Notes: generated by a model from the letters alone, not told the origin. A stretch of DNA of 64,000 nucleotides from JAJFHI01 sp050633705 (GCA_050633705.1 JBOEGZ010000013.1:1-64000), one strand, 5' to 3'. Shown: positions 25,501-34,833, numbered from the stretch's first letter. Numbers and translations: made by a program.

Positions 25501-25860
25501 TCAACCGACAATCTGAAGGACGAGCTCACGCAACTTTTCCAGTGCGAAAGGTTTGGCGAGTGTCTCAACACGCCGGGCCCTAATTTCACCTGAACGCGCC
25601 AGCGCTTCGGCATAGCCTGAAATCAAAATAACATTGAGATCCGGCTTCATCGCCGCTGCAGAGGTCGCCAATGTGACACCATCTCCGGCCGGCATTTCAA
25701 TATCGGTAATCAGCACGTCGATCGCCCCGTTGGCTTCAAACCGCGCCATTGCGAGAGCCCCATCCGAGGCATCGCTGACCGTATGTCCATCTGCTTGCAA
25801 AGCACGACACATGAGTGTTCTTAGATTATCGTCATCATCTGCAATTAAAAGATTAGCCAT
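25501..25860 (-). CDS. Single-domain response regulator, CpdR-like
   Basis: A 119-residue receiver domain from ATG 25860, chosen because GGGAGGGG stands just upstream; an ATG nine codons earlier is weaker. The acidic pocket is LLIADDDDNL, the phospho-acceptor Asp is in LITDIEMPAGDG, the conserved Ser is in VILISGYAE and the Lys is in LAKPFALEKL. There is no output domain. Single-domain receivers of this kind include CpdR, which primes the ClpXP protease for cell-cycle proteolysis in alphaproteobacteria; the CpdR assignment is by length, context and general pattern only. It lies 75 bases downstream of hpt on the same strand. Confidence 0.8.
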   Translation of the reverse strand: MANLLIADDDDNLRTLMCRALQADGHTVSDASDGALAMARFEANGAIDVLITDIEMPAGDGVTLATSAAAMKPDLNVILISGYAEALARSGEIRARRVETLAKPFALEKLRELVLQIVG

Positions 25861-25935
25861 CCCGACCCCTCCCGACGTTTCAGTCAATCCGCCTCAGAAA
25901 TCTTACGCAAATTGTGACACCGCCCAATATGTAAT

Positions 25936-26550
25936 CTAACCGTTTTTAACCCGACCAACGAACGGTAGCTCCCGGTAACGATGCGCGACATCCATACCGT
26001 ACCCCACAACGAAGACATCTGGACAAATAAAAGCACGAAAATCTGTCTCCACGGCGACCGCACGTTCGACCGTCTTCTCTAGCAAGACACAGGTTAAAAT
26101 CTCCGACGCTCCACGGGCTGAAATCAAGTCTTTGGCAAAAGCAAGTGTGCGGCCGGAATCCAAAACATCATCTACAATCAATACCTTTCGTCCTGTAACA
26201 TCCAATTCGATGTCACGCAGAATTTCGACATTACCCGAAGAAACCTTGCTTTTTCGATAGCTCGACAGCGTCAGAAAATCGACTTCCGGGGTCATCCCTG
26301 TGAGATGCAACGCACGGATCAAATCAGCTGCAAAAATGAAACTCCCCTTCAAAACAGCAACCACCACAGGGGCAGATAATCCGCGCGCCCCAATTTCAGT
26401 TGCCAATTCCTTCAGCCGAGTCGAAATGTCGTCTTCAGAAAAGATGACTTCCAACCCACCAATATCGTCTGTCGAACCAGCCACCTCGACGCGTTGCGCT
26501 CGATCACCTTCCTGGTCGCGATCAGACCGGGTACTGTTCGACATTTCCAC
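25936..26550 (-). CDS. hpt: Hypoxanthine phosphoribosyltransferase
   Basis: A purine-salvage enzyme that converts hypoxanthine or guanine plus PRPP to IMP or GMP. The 204-residue protein has about 30 extra polar residues at the N-terminus, then the HPRT core: VVVAVLKGSFIFAADLIRAL near residue 60, the flexible-loop region LSSYRKSKVSSGNVEI, and the PRPP-binding VLIVDDVLDSGRTL near residue 120. FICPDVFVVGYGMDVAHRYR near the end is the purine-binding block. It is divergent from ftsE. Close neighbourhood of hpt with ftsEX is seen in other alphaproteobacteria. Confidence 0.94.
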   Translation of the reverse strand: MEMSNSTRSDRDQEGDRAQRVEVAGSTDDIGGLEVIFSEDDISTRLKELATEIGARGLSAPVVVAVLKGSFIFAADLIRALHLTGMTPEVDFLTLSSYRKSKVSSGNVEILRDIELDVTGRKVLIVDDVLDSGRTLAFAKDLISARGASEILTCVLLEKTVERAVAVETDFRAFICPDVFVVGYGMDVAHRYRELPFVGRVKNG

Positions 26551-26835
26551 CTCACTCTTGTGGTCTCACTCAGGGCATTCAATGGTCTTTGACTTGCAGA
26601 TGCTATACGCCAATAAACCGTGATATTTCCGCTTATTTGGCATTTGGCAGCGCCGCCAGCCCGCAAAAGCCCTGCAAATGGACGCGCGCGATTTGAGACA
26701 ATTCTGCGGCGATCCAGCTGTGCACACGACGACGCCACAATCGTAATGGATTGAGAAACAAACCCACATTGAGACTATAACAGTATCAGAACCGAATCAC
26801 CTGGCACATTTTTTCGAAAGGACCGACCAAACACC

Positions 26836-27492
26836 GTGATCCGCCTGACCAACCTCGCACTAAAATATGACACCGGACCTGAAGTCCTGAGTGAGGTCGA
26901 TTTTCACCTTCGGCCGGGCTCGTTTCATTTTCTGACCGGCCCCTCTGGTGCGGGTAAATCATCGCTGCTGCGCTTGTTATTTATGTCGATTCACCCGACC
27001 CGTGGCCAGGTTCATCTTTTCAATCAGGATGTCAGTCGCGTGAAAGCCTCCAAACGCGCACAATTGCGCCGTCGCATCGGCATCGTCTTTCAAGACTTTC
27101 GCCTGCTCGACCATCTCACAACTTGGGAAAACGTCGCGCTTCCCTTGCGCGTTCTAGGCCGACGCAAAGAAGACTACAGCGAAGACGTCACAGATCTTCT
27201 CCAATGGGTTGGGTTGGGCGACCGCATGCATGCCTACCCGTCCGTATTATCTGGTGGCGAAAAGCAGCGTGCTGCAATTGCGCGAGCCGTTATCGGCAAA
27301 CCCGAGCTCTTGCTTGCTGACGAACCGACTGGCAACGTAGACCCTCAAATGGCGCGTCGCTTGTTGCGTCTGTTTATCGAATTAAACCGGCTTGGCACAT
27401 CCGTTGTCATCGCCACACACGATCATCAACTGATGCGCCAATTTAAAGCGCCAAGATTAGAATTGCACGAGGGCCATGTCCGGATCCTATGA
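26836..27492 (+). CDS. ftsE: Cell-division ATP-binding protein FtsE
   Basis: A 218-residue ABC ATPase that works with FtsX at the divisome to control peptidoglycan hydrolases. Walker A GPSGAGKS is at residues 35-42, the signature LSGGEKQR near 136, and Walker B LLLADEPTGNVD near 156, with the FtsE-typical short length and FQDFRLLDHLTTWENVALPL Q-loop region. The start is GTG 26836. The last 17 bases overlap ftsX, so the two are coupled. A possible promoter (TTGAGA then CTATAA) is visible about 80 bases upstream. Confidence 0.95.
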   Translation: MIRLTNLALKYDTGPEVLSEVDFHLRPGSFHFLTGPSGAGKSSLLRLLFMSIHPTRGQVHLFNQDVSRVKASKRAQLRRRIGIVFQDFRLLDHLTTWENVALPLRVLGRRKEDYSEDVTDLLQWVGLGDRMHAYPSVLSGGEKQRAAIARAVIGKPELLLADEPTGNVDPQMARRLLRLFIELNRLGTSVVIATHDHQLMRQFKAPRLELHEGHVRIL

Positions 27493-28597
27493 CAGACGGC
27501 ATGATGGTTATCCCGAGCTTCGTACGGAACCTCGGGACGATGGCCGTGCCACGTCCGAATTCGAAACTAGCTACAACGATATCCGCACCGGACCGCCGAC
27601 AGGCCACGCCCACCTTTCACCCAATCAATCGCAAACTGGTGGGGCCGGTCCTGGAGGCGTCTATGCGCCGGCACGTTCAAAACAAAAAAAAGGCAAAATA
27701 CAACATGCGCCGATCGTCCCGGCAAAATCTGTCACAGGTAAATCACTAACTCTCGTGATCACCATTATGTGCTTTTTGGCATGCCTGACCGTCGGTGCGG
27801 TTTATTTGATCAATCAATCAGCAGACGCCTGGCTGCGCGATATCGCCAGCGAAGTCACCATCCAAATAGAGCCTGTCAAAAACACCGATATCGAAAAACG
27901 CTTAAAAGACGTTGCAGACTTCATGGAACGTCAACCCGGAGTGTCAGCCGCCACCCCCTTAAGCCTGGCTGCATCAACAAAGCTCCTTGAACCATGGCTT
28001 GGTGATACCGAGGCGCTGAGTTCACTGCCCGTCCCGCGCCTTATTGCAATCGAAATCAATCGAACGGCACCACCAAACTTTGACAACCTAAGGACGGCAC
28101 TTTCTGGAAAGTTTAAGAACGTGTTGTTGGACGATCACCGACAATGGAAACGTCAAATCCAGACCGTCACGCGTTCATTTGCCTTAGGTGGGATCGCAAT
28201 ACTCCTTCTCGTTGCCGCGGCCACAACCGCGATTATTGTGTCTGCGACGCGCAGTGCAATGCTAGCAAACAGAGAGATCGTGGAAGTCCTCCATTTTGTT
28301 GGTGCCACTGATCGTTTCATCTCTCATGAGTTTGAAAAACACTTCCTGAATGTCGGCATCCGCGCAGGCCTTGTTGGCGCTTTGTGCGCAATGGTTGTAT
28401 TTGTGGTCATGCCATTTGTGATGCAGCTTTTGGGTGGTGGCGCTGTAACCCTGGCAGAACTTAACCGCTTCGTGGGAACAGGTTCGCTCGATCTTCTGGG
28501 CTACATCGCACTCGGTTTCGTTGTCGCAACAATTGCAGCCCTTTGCATGCTAACGTCGCGATTTGGCGTCTACCGTATTCTCAATAGCCAATCGTAA
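27476..28597 (+). CDS. ftsX: Cell-division protein FtsX
   Basis: A 373-residue membrane partner of FtsE. A hydrophilic, Gly/Pro-rich cytoplasmic extension of about 90 residues precedes the first span (residues about 92-112, LTLVITIMCFLACLTVGAVY). The periplasmic domain that would contact cell-wall hydrolase activators spans about 115-225, followed by three spans near 230-255, 290-315 and 335-360. The fold is the MacB/FtsX permease type. The long N-terminal tail is longer than in enterobacterial FtsX. It overlaps ftsE by 17 bases, an arrangement that fixes the stoichiometry of the pair. Confidence 0.92.
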   Translation: MSGSYDRRHDGYPELRTEPRDDGRATSEFETSYNDIRTGPPTGHAHLSPNQSQTGGAGPGGVYAPARSKQKKGKIQHAPIVPAKSVTGKSLTLVITIMCFLACLTVGAVYLINQSADAWLRDIASEVTIQIEPVKNTDIEKRLKDVADFMERQPGVSAATPLSLAASTKLLEPWLGDTEALSSLPVPRLIAIEINRTAPPNFDNLRTALSGKFKNVLLDDHRQWKRQIQTVTRSFALGGIAILLLVAAATTAIIVSATRSAMLANREIVEVLHFVGATDRFISHEFEKHFLNVGIRAGLVGALCAMVVFVVMPFVMQLLGGGAVTLAELNRFVGTGSLDLLGYIALGFVVATIAALCMLTSRFGVYRILNSQS

Positions 28598-28960
28598 AAT
28601 TTTGCCCCTGGGGTGTGCGCCAAAACTTGGTCGCCGCAAGTTTGCAGGACGTGCTCAAGCGACATACTTTAGTCGCGCATCAACCAACAACCGGCAGGCG
28701 TATTCAAGAGTTAACTATGGCGTAACACCTGGGTGCCACAAAATACGAAAAAGTGATTGCACTCATCTGATATCATTAGCATAACCAATGCTTAACTGGC
28801 CGACCCGCCGAAGCATAAAACCCCTATCTTTTTACAATCTACACTGACATATAATTTATTTCTGCCTAAGAATTTTTGTTTCGTATTTTTCTCTAAGTGA
28901 ATTCGAATTGATATTCGTGCAAACTCAAACACCGACGATGAGGCGAGTAACGACCAAAAC
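28598..28960. other. Intergenic stretch after ftsX
   Basis: About 360 bases with no credible gene. The right half is AT-rich and probably holds the promoter of the ydcF-plsC pair, although no clear -35/-10 boxes stand out. No strong hairpin with a T-run follows ftsX. Confidence 0.35.
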
Positions 28961-29644
28961 ATGACACGCATCTCAAAATGGTTGGTAGGTTTGATGGCGT
29001 TAGCAAGCGCAGGCTTGTTTTTTGGCTTCGTCGTCTTTGCAACCACCGTCATGCGTGAGCCTGATTCAAGTGCACACGGGGCATCAGCAGACGGCATTGT
29101 CGTATTGACCGGTGGCAAACAACGGTTGGCAGCGGGCAGCCGCTTGTTGAAGCTTAAACGTGGCAAACGCCTTTTAATCTCAGGCGTTAATCCGCGCACC
29201 AGCAAAAGAACACTGGCTAAAATTTTACAGCTCGACGACGCACAATTTGAGTGTTGCGTTGACCTTGGTTATGAGGCCCGCAATACACTGGGCAACGCAC
29301 AAGAGGCTTCCAACTGGGCACGGGAAAGAAATTTCCGGAGTTTGATTGTTGTCACGTCGAGCTATCACATGCCGCGCAGCTTAGCCGAGCTTTCACGCCG
29401 CATGCCAGATACCAAACTCATTGCACACCCCGTGACGCCTGAACATTTCAAAACAACCGTTTGGTGGCTGAACCCGCGCGCGACGCGCGTTATATTGACG
29501 GAATATTTAAAATATTTGCCAGCCGCTGCACGCTTGGTTGCAACACGCTACCTACCAACTGTTGCAGGAAGTAAAGAAGCAGCCTTTGCGACGACCTCTT
29601 TTATGGTCTTGAAAACCACCAGCTCCCAAAATCACAATAATTGA
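28961..29644 (+). CDS. YdcF/SanA/ElyC family membrane protein (DUF218)
   Basis: A 227-residue protein with one N-terminal span (residues about 7-28) and a DUF218 domain outside: GIVVLTGGKQRLAAGSRLL near residue 45, LLISGVNPRTSK, the acidic DLGYEARNTLGNAQEA block and VVTSSYHMPRSLAELSRR. Members such as ElyC and SanA influence envelope integrity and lipid-carrier metabolism, though the reaction is not settled. It follows ftsEX and directly precedes plsC (14-base gap), a conserved alphaproteobacterial order, so an envelope-biogenesis role is likely. Confidence 0.85.
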   Translation: MTRISKWLVGLMALASAGLFFGFVVFATTVMREPDSSAHGASADGIVVLTGGKQRLAAGSRLLKLKRGKRLLISGVNPRTSKRTLAKILQLDDAQFECCVDLGYEARNTLGNAQEASNWARERNFRSLIVVTSSYHMPRSLAELSRRMPDTKLIAHPVTPEHFKTTVWWLNPRATRVILTEYLKYLPAAARLVATRYLPTVAGSKEAAFATTSFMVLKTTSSQNHNN

Positions 29645-29658
29645 GAAGTACGGTTTTC

Positions 29659-30420
29659 ATGAACATGCTCCGTTCCATCGTTTTCGCCGTTGTGTTCTAC
29701 CTGAACTCAGCAGTGTTTCTTATTGTCGGTTCACCGCTTTTGTTTGCACCAAGGCGTTGGGCGATGATGGGGCTAAAAGCCCATGGACTTGCTTCTTTGT
29801 GGTGGCTTAAGGTTATTTGCGGCACGCGTATGGAAGTCCGCGGACGCGAGAACCTACCCGCTGGTGGAGCACTTATTGTTGCCAAACATCAATCGGCATG
29901 GGACACGTTTGCCCTGATCCCTCTGTTTCGCGACCCTGCCATGGTCATGAAAGCAGAATTGATGTTGATTCCGTTCTACGGATGGTTTTCCTACAAGTTC
30001 AAGCATATCTTTGTTGAGCGCAAACGTGGCCCTATGGCTTTACGAAAAATGGTGCGTGACGCCAAAGATCGCCTACAGGCCAACCGCGAGATCGTAATCT
30101 TCCCCGAAGGATCACGCACGCCACCTGGCGCGCCGCCAAACTACAAATCTGGCGTTGTTGCATTGTACGAAGGGCTCGATGTGGCATGCATTCCGGTTGC
30201 CTTGAATTCCGGCCTGTACTGGCCACGCCGCCAAACCGCTCGCCACCCAGGCACAATCATCATCGAAATTTTGCCAGCACTGCCTGCCGGCCTCGATCGC
30301 AAAACATTCCGAACAACAATCGAACAATCGATTGAAACCGCAACGGCCAACCTTATTGCCGAAGCCGCAGCCAGCGAAACGCCACCTCCAACAGCCAAAC
30401 AATTGGCCAAAAACGCTTAG
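29659..30420 (+). CDS. plsC: 1-acyl-sn-glycerol-3-phosphate acyltransferase
   Basis: Makes phosphatidic acid by acylating lysophosphatidic acid at the inner membrane. About 253 residues from ATG 29659, chosen because GAGAAG lies 10-15 bases upstream; an in-frame TTG at 29641 is a weaker alternative. An N-terminal membrane segment (residues about 6-30) precedes the acyltransferase core: block I KHQSAWDTFA (HX4D), block II near FVERKRGPMAL, block III IFPEGSRTPPG, and block IV CIPVALNSG. It is the last gene of the ftsE-ftsX-ydcF-plsC set; nrdJ follows behind its own promoter. Confidence 0.93.
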   Translation: MNMLRSIVFAVVFYLNSAVFLIVGSPLLFAPRRWAMMGLKAHGLASLWWLKVICGTRMEVRGRENLPAGGALIVAKHQSAWDTFALIPLFRDPAMVMKAELMLIPFYGWFSYKFKHIFVERKRGPMALRKMVRDAKDRLQANREIVIFPEGSRTPPGAPPNYKSGVVALYEGLDVACIPVALNSGLYWPRRQTARHPGTIIIEILPALPAGLDRKTFRTTIEQSIETATANLIAEAAASETPPPTAKQLAKNA

Positions 30421-30499
30421 AACCGACTGATGCGCCCACTTATCAAACGCCTTCTTGACCATAACCGACAAAACTTAAGCAACGCATAAAACAAAATGA

Positions 30500-30514
30500 G
30501 AACATTTGGCGAAC
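30500..30514. promoter_or_regulatory. Candidate LexA (SOS) box, GAAC-N7-GAAC
   Basis: GAAC (30500-30503), seven bases ATTTGGC, GAAC (30511-30514). On the other strand this reads GTTC-N7-GTTC, the direct-repeat LexA operator known from alphaproteobacteria. It ends six bases before the -35 box of the nrdJ promoter, a position where a bound repressor would block RNA polymerase. Confidence 0.65.
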
Positions 30515-30519
30515 ATTTG

Positions 30520-30547
30520 TTGACTCAAGCGGAAAATTCCTTATAGT
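30520..30547 (+). promoter_or_regulatory. Sigma70-type promoter of nrdJ
   Basis: TTGACT (30520-30525), a 16-base spacer, TATAGT (30542-30547), about 50 bases before the nrdJ ATG. Both boxes differ little from consensus. It abuts the SOS box on its left. Confidence 0.7.
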
Positions 30548-30596
30548 CTTAGCTCGTGTTGTTGAACAAAAAACGGTTGGATTACGGGTCGACAGA

Positions 30597-33161
30597 ATGC
30601 CTCGCACGTCTCCATTCAGTGCCGCAATAGCCAATGAAATTTGGGACCAGAAGTATCGCCTCAAGGCTGGTGATGGGGCGCCCATTGACGCAACTTTGGA
30701 TGACACATTCTGGCGCGTTGCAAAGGCTGCTGCATCAAAAGAAGCCGGTGGCAAACGCCAGCGGGCAAAATGGAGCGAGAAATTTCACGATGCCATCTCG
30801 GATTTCGGTTTCATACCGGCTGGGCGCATTCTCAGTGGGGCTGGCAGCGATCGCAATGTCACGCTGTTTAACTGCTTCGTTATGGGGCGCATCCCCGATG
30901 ATCTTTCTGGAATTTTCGAGTCCGTAAAACAAGCCGCTCTGACCATGCAGGCAGGTGGTGGTATCGGGCACGACTTTTCAACCTTGCGCCCACGTGGAGC
31001 ACTGGTCAGAAGTATTGGCGCTGATGCATCGGGGCCTGTCAGCTTCATGGATGTTTGGGATGCAATGTGTCAGACCATCATGTCAGCAGGTGCCCGACGC
31101 GGTGCCATGATGGGTACCATGCGTGTTGACCACCCAGACATTGAAGATTTCATTGACGCCAAAAATGATGCAGCCCGCCTGAGGAATTTCAACCTTTCGG
31201 TGCTGATTACAGACGCGTTCATGGCTGCTGTAGAAGACGACGACGATTGGGATTTGGTGTTTGACGGCAAAATCTATCGCACCGTTCAAGCGCGCCTGCT
31301 TTGGGATCGCATCATGCGCGCGACCTATGATTATGCCGAACCTGGTGTGATTTTTATCGACCGCATTAATCGCGCAAACAACCTCAGTTACTGCGAGAAA
31401 ATCTACGCCACCAACCCGTGCGGTGAACAACCCTTGCCAAGCTATGGGGCCTGCCTTCTTGGCTCAATCAATCTGGCCAAACTTGTCACCACGCCTTTTA
31501 AAATAGGTGGTGATATCGATACCGCAATGCTGGAGGAACGCACACGCATTGCTGTTCGTTTCCTCGACAATGTTATTGATGTGTCATCTTACCCATTAAA
31601 AAAACAACGCAAGGAGGCCAAAGCAAAGCGACGCATTGGCCTTGGCATTACAGGGCTTGCCGACGCGTTGATCATGACAGGACGTCACTACGACAGTGAA
31701 GAGGGCCGTGAAGCTGGTGAACGTTGGATGGCGACCATTCAAAATGCAGCCTACGAAGCCAGCATCGAAATTGCCTCTGAGAAAGCTGCCTTCCCAAAAT
31801 TCAGCACAGATGAATTCCTCGCAGCACCCAATGTTGGTCGACTTGGAAAATCTGTCCGACGTGGAATAAAGAAGCATGGCATCCGCAATGGCTGCCTTAC
31901 GTCCATCGCTCCCACTGGAACCATCTCTTTGTTTGCTGGCAATGTTTCCAGTGGCATCGAGCCCGTGTTCGATTTCAAATATCAACGCCGCATCCTGACA
32001 CCAGACGGCAAAGCCCGTCAGGAAACAGTCGAAGACTGGGCACACGCCCTCTATCAGGAGGGATTCGGCCCGCACGCCAAGCTGCCCGACACCTTTGTGC
32101 GCGCTGACGATCTAAGCCCTCAGGCCCACCTTTCCATGCAGGCGGCATTACAGCCCCACGTCGACAGCGCCATTTCAAAAACAATAAATTGCCCGGAGCA
32201 CATATCCTTTGCAGATTTTAAAGGGATTTACGCAACGGCTTACGAGTTCGGCTTGAAAGGCTGCACGACATATCGCCCTAACGAGGTCACCGGTGCAGTG
32301 CTATCGCATCAAGACGAGACGAATGCTCAATCGGAAACGATACCCTCAACAACGCCGTCACCACCAGTCACAGCGCAACCTACCACCGTGCATACAATTG
32401 GCGCCCCTATGCCCCAGGCACACGACGTCACGTCGAACAACGCCAACACCAACGCCATTGTCTACATGACCGAGCCCCTTGCACGTACTGATGCGCTTGA
32501 TGGATCGACTTACAAAATTAAGTGGCCAAACGGCGATCAGGCGATATACGTCACAATCAACGACATAGTCCAAGATGGGCGCCGACGCCCGTTTGAGATC
32601 TTTATCAACACGCGCAATCTCGAACACTACGCCTGGACAGTTGCTTTAACGCGGATGATCAGCGCCGTATTTCGCCGTGGTGGTGATGTCAGCTTCGTTG
32701 CTGAAGAATTAAAGGCAATTTTTGATCCGCAAGGGGGATGCTGGGTGGCTGGCCGGTACGTCCCAAGCCTTCTGGCCGCAATCGGAGATGTTATCGAGAG
32801 CCACATGCTGAAAACTGGCGCCTTAACCCCAGGTCAGTTGGTGACGGCATTGCCTCAAGATAAACAACAAAAAACAACAGCCGCGGATGCCGGTGTTGGA
32901 CCAGCTAACCCATCTCAAGGGACCCACAAAGGACAAGCAAGCCAAAACGTATCAACTTCATCTTCGCTCTCAGCATCTGAAACGCATTCAGCGTCTTTAG
33001 CTGGAACAGGCAATATCGCTGGAACAAACAAAGCCAGCGATGCGGCTGCGATAAACATCGTCAAATCCATTGCATCCTGTCTGCATTGTGGCGCTCTGGA
33101 TTTGATCTCACAAGAAGGGTGTCTCGTTTGCCGTCAATGCGGTTATTCAAAGTGCGGTTAG
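30597..33161 (+). CDS. nrdJ: Adenosylcobalamin-dependent (class II) ribonucleoside-diphosphate reductase
   Basis: An 854-residue enzyme that reduces ribonucleotides to deoxyribonucleotides independently of oxygen, using coenzyme B12. The N-terminal Cys is in TLFNCFVMGRIPDD, the AGGGIGHDFSTLRPRGA block follows near residue 120, and the thiyl-radical Cys with its Asn and Glu is in TNPCGEQPLPSYGACLLG near residue 275. GCTTYRPN closes the barrel. A Ser/Thr/Ala-rich linker leads to a C-terminal zinc-ribbon-like tail with paired cysteines (CLHCGAL, CLVCRQCGY, final KCG) that recycles the active-site disulfide. No cobalamin riboswitch is visible upstream; a promoter with an SOS box is, suggesting induction by DNA damage. 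Confidence 0.93.
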   Translation: MPRTSPFSAAIANEIWDQKYRLKAGDGAPIDATLDDTFWRVAKAAASKEAGGKRQRAKWSEKFHDAISDFGFIPAGRILSGAGSDRNVTLFNCFVMGRIPDDLSGIFESVKQAALTMQAGGGIGHDFSTLRPRGALVRSIGADASGPVSFMDVWDAMCQTIMSAGARRGAMMGTMRVDHPDIEDFIDAKNDAARLRNFNLSVLITDAFMAAVEDDDDWDLVFDGKIYRTVQARLLWDRIMRATYDYAEPGVIFIDRINRANNLSYCEKIYATNPCGEQPLPSYGACLLGSINLAKLVTTPFKIGGDIDTAMLEERTRIAVRFLDNVIDVSSYPLKKQRKEAKAKRRIGLGITGLADALIMTGRHYDSEEGREAGERWMATIQNAAYEASIEIASEKAAFPKFSTDEFLAAPNVGRLGKSVRRGIKKHGIRNGCLTSIAPTGTISLFAGNVSSGIEPVFDFKYQRRILTPDGKARQETVEDWAHALYQEGFGPHAKLPDTFVRADDLSPQAHLSMQAALQPHVDSAISKTINCPEHISFADFKGIYATAYEFGLKGCTTYRPNEVTGAVLSHQDETNAQSETIPSTTPSPPVTAQPTTVHTIGAPMPQAHDVTSNNANTNAIVYMTEPLARTDALDGSTYKIKWPNGDQAIYVTINDIVQDGRRRPFEIFINTRNLEHYAWTVALTRMISAVFRRGGDVSFVAEELKAIFDPQGGCWVAGRYVPSLLAAIGDVIESHMLKTGALTPGQLVTALPQDKQQKTTAADAGVGPANPSQGTHKGQASQNVSTSSSLSASETHSASLAGTGNIAGTNKASDAAAINIVKSIASCLHCGALDLISQEGCLVCRQCGYSKCG

Positions 33162-33509
33162 ACAGGAATATTTCGTTAAAAAGGCCTAACTGCTCGCATC
33201 GTTTTTGCTGCGTGGCGACGTAAATTGAATTGCCTTCGGTTGACAAATGCGCATTCCAGACCACTTCGCGTAATTTAGTTGAAAAAAATTTCACCGTTAA
33301 AAAAAGGTCTCATTGCTGGCGATAGCGATTGAAAATTAATTGTTTTTCTCTTGTTTTTCATATTTTTAAATGAAAAAGTTGATAAATAGCTTCGCCTTGG
33401 AAAAACAGTTTTCAAGCCATATTTCAGCTGAAAATCTCAATAATGCTTGTGTTCTGTTAGCAATTCTCAGGTACAGTATCTGTGAGTTTGCGTAGGGGCT
33501 GGCGTTAGT
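33162..33509. other. AT-rich intergenic stretch after nrdJ
   Basis: About 350 bases. TTTTTCAT and ATGAAAAA near 33355-33378 form an 8-base A/T-only inverted repeat around an 8-base loop, which could be a weak terminator. No gene or RNA was recognised; the promoter of the 33510 gene should lie in the right part. Confidence 0.35.
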
Positions 33510-33968
33510 ATGAGTGCTCAAATAATAAATTTGGCGGATGTGCGTGCAAATCGCAGTGATGTGAAACAAAACCGGCGGATGGTTTCTTCCGGTGGCACGT
33601 TGCGTATCGACCTTTCGAGAGTCGAAAAAAATCAGATTGAAAGAACACCTCGTTTCCACTTTTGGACAGGTGCATCTGGTCAACGTTACATCCACACAAT
33701 TCATTCATTGATGACGTGTCCGGCGTTGCCTGCAAGTAACTATATTCTTGTGCGCGTTACAGAGGGTCAACGTCGCGAAGTGCTCGCTATCGGTCGCGTT
33801 GACCATCCAACTCCGAGCTTAAACCTGGCTGAAATCCGCCAACGCGGGGCGTCTCTTGAGGCGACCGAGGTTCACGTTCACTTGCTGGCGGTGTCTGAAA
33901 CTCACAGTCTCGAAGTCACCCGCGATCTCAGAACAGCACAGTTTGGCGCATCTTGCCCCGTGAACTAG
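33510..33968 (+). CDS. Conserved-looking hypothetical protein (152 residues)
   Basis: A soluble basic protein that I do not assign to a named family. The first 35 residues are polar. The core has PRFHFWTGASGQRYIHTIHS, then MTCPALPASNYILVRV, a run of strands with GQRREVLAIGRVDHPTPSL, and EATEVHVHLLAVSE. The aromatic-rich WTGxxGQRYIHT block and the alternating strands suggest a small beta domain. There is no signal peptide or membrane span. It stands alone, between nrdJ and the convergent ChaC-type gene. The ATG at 33510 follows GGGGCTGG, an adequate ribosome site. Function unknown. Confidence 0.7.
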   Translation: MSAQIINLADVRANRSDVKQNRRMVSSGGTLRIDLSRVEKNQIERTPRFHFWTGASGQRYIHTIHSLMTCPALPASNYILVRVTEGQRREVLAIGRVDHPTPSLNLAEIRQRGASLEATEVHVHLLAVSETHSLEVTRDLRTAQFGASCPVN

Positions 33969-34050
33969 GGGGCTGGAAGGTGTTGCGTTGCAGACATTTC
34001 ATGCAAGTCGCAAGACCCTGACCAATCCGATAGTATGCGGTGGTGTTGGG

Positions 34051-34758
34051 CTAAAAACCACCGAACACTTGTTTTCGGTATCCAAACCGACGGCGTTGAT
34101 CTGGCTTTAGCGACCGCTTATTTCCTGGATGTTGATTGACAGCAGCACGGCTGAGCGATCTCACGCGCGCGCGCGCAGGGTTTTCCTGATCCAGCAATTT
34201 CTCATCGCCGTTTGCACTTTGACATGCAAAACCACCAATGACAGTTGCCAATCTTTCAAGAGCCGGTTCTCGAATACCCAGTGCTCTTAAATGCTCTAAT
34301 GTGTTTAAAAAATAATCCAGATTGTCACCGGACTTGCCGCGCGCGCCGCAGATCTGTCTGGCCTGAATTACCAACGGCATGACGCCAACATAGCTGGGAT
34401 GCGCGCGTTCCGCGATGTAGGCGATGGCGCTCACGGTCTCCCAAACGTCACCCTCTTCACTTTTGTGGCGAATGCTCAAAGGAATGTGGGCTTCGCGGTA
34501 AACACCGTTGACTTGTTCACGCTCACGCAGGTAGCGCAATGTCTCGGATTGGTTTTCAGGCGCGACACGAAATGCCATGCCCTCGCATGATCCGCCCCGA
34601 TCCAACCCTAAGACCAAGCCCGAGCGTTGTTCGTTGCCGCGGTGGTGAACAGATTGCAAGCAAAAGCAACGGCGAAACCCAATGGCGCGTGCATGAACTC
34701 GCTCTTCGACGTCAAATCCAGGACGCCACATCAACGATCCATAACCAAACACCCACAT
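34051..34758 (-). CDS. ChaC-type gamma-glutamylcyclotransferase
   Basis: About 235 residues from ATG 34758 (MWVFGYGSLMWRPGF), the canonical ChaC opening; the frame extends 13 codons upstream but that part is not conserved in type. ChaC enzymes cleave glutathione to 5-oxoproline and Cys-Gly in the cytosol. The GYGSLMW substrate loop, VLGLDRGGSCEGMAF, the REREQVNGVY segment containing the usual catalytic Glu region, and the LDYFLNTLEHLRALGI tail are all present. The C-terminal ~40 residues are Arg/Pro-rich and extra. It is downstream of tyrC on the same strand. An inverted repeat (34038-34044 with 34057-34063) overlaps its stop and may aid termination. Confidence 0.82.
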   Translation of the reverse strand: MWVFGYGSLMWRPGFDVEERVHARAIGFRRCFCLQSVHHRGNEQRSGLVLGLDRGGSCEGMAFRVAPENQSETLRYLREREQVNGVYREAHIPLSIRHKSEEGDVWETVSAIAYIAERAHPSYVGVMPLVIQARQICGARGKSGDNLDYFLNTLEHLRALGIREPALERLATVIGGFACQSANGDEKLLDQENPARARVRSLSRAAVNQHPGNKRSLKPDQRRRFGYRKQVFGGF

Positions 34759-34833
34759 AATGTGCCTTTCGCTTCGACCCGCTGGAATTAAATGCAACTG
34801 CTCTCAACAGCGCGTTTTTCTCACCTCAGATTT

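Noticed and set aside
30421..30596. Possible cobalamin riboswitch before nrdJ
   Set aside because: The gap is too short and has no B12-box-like sequence; a promoter and SOS box explain it better.
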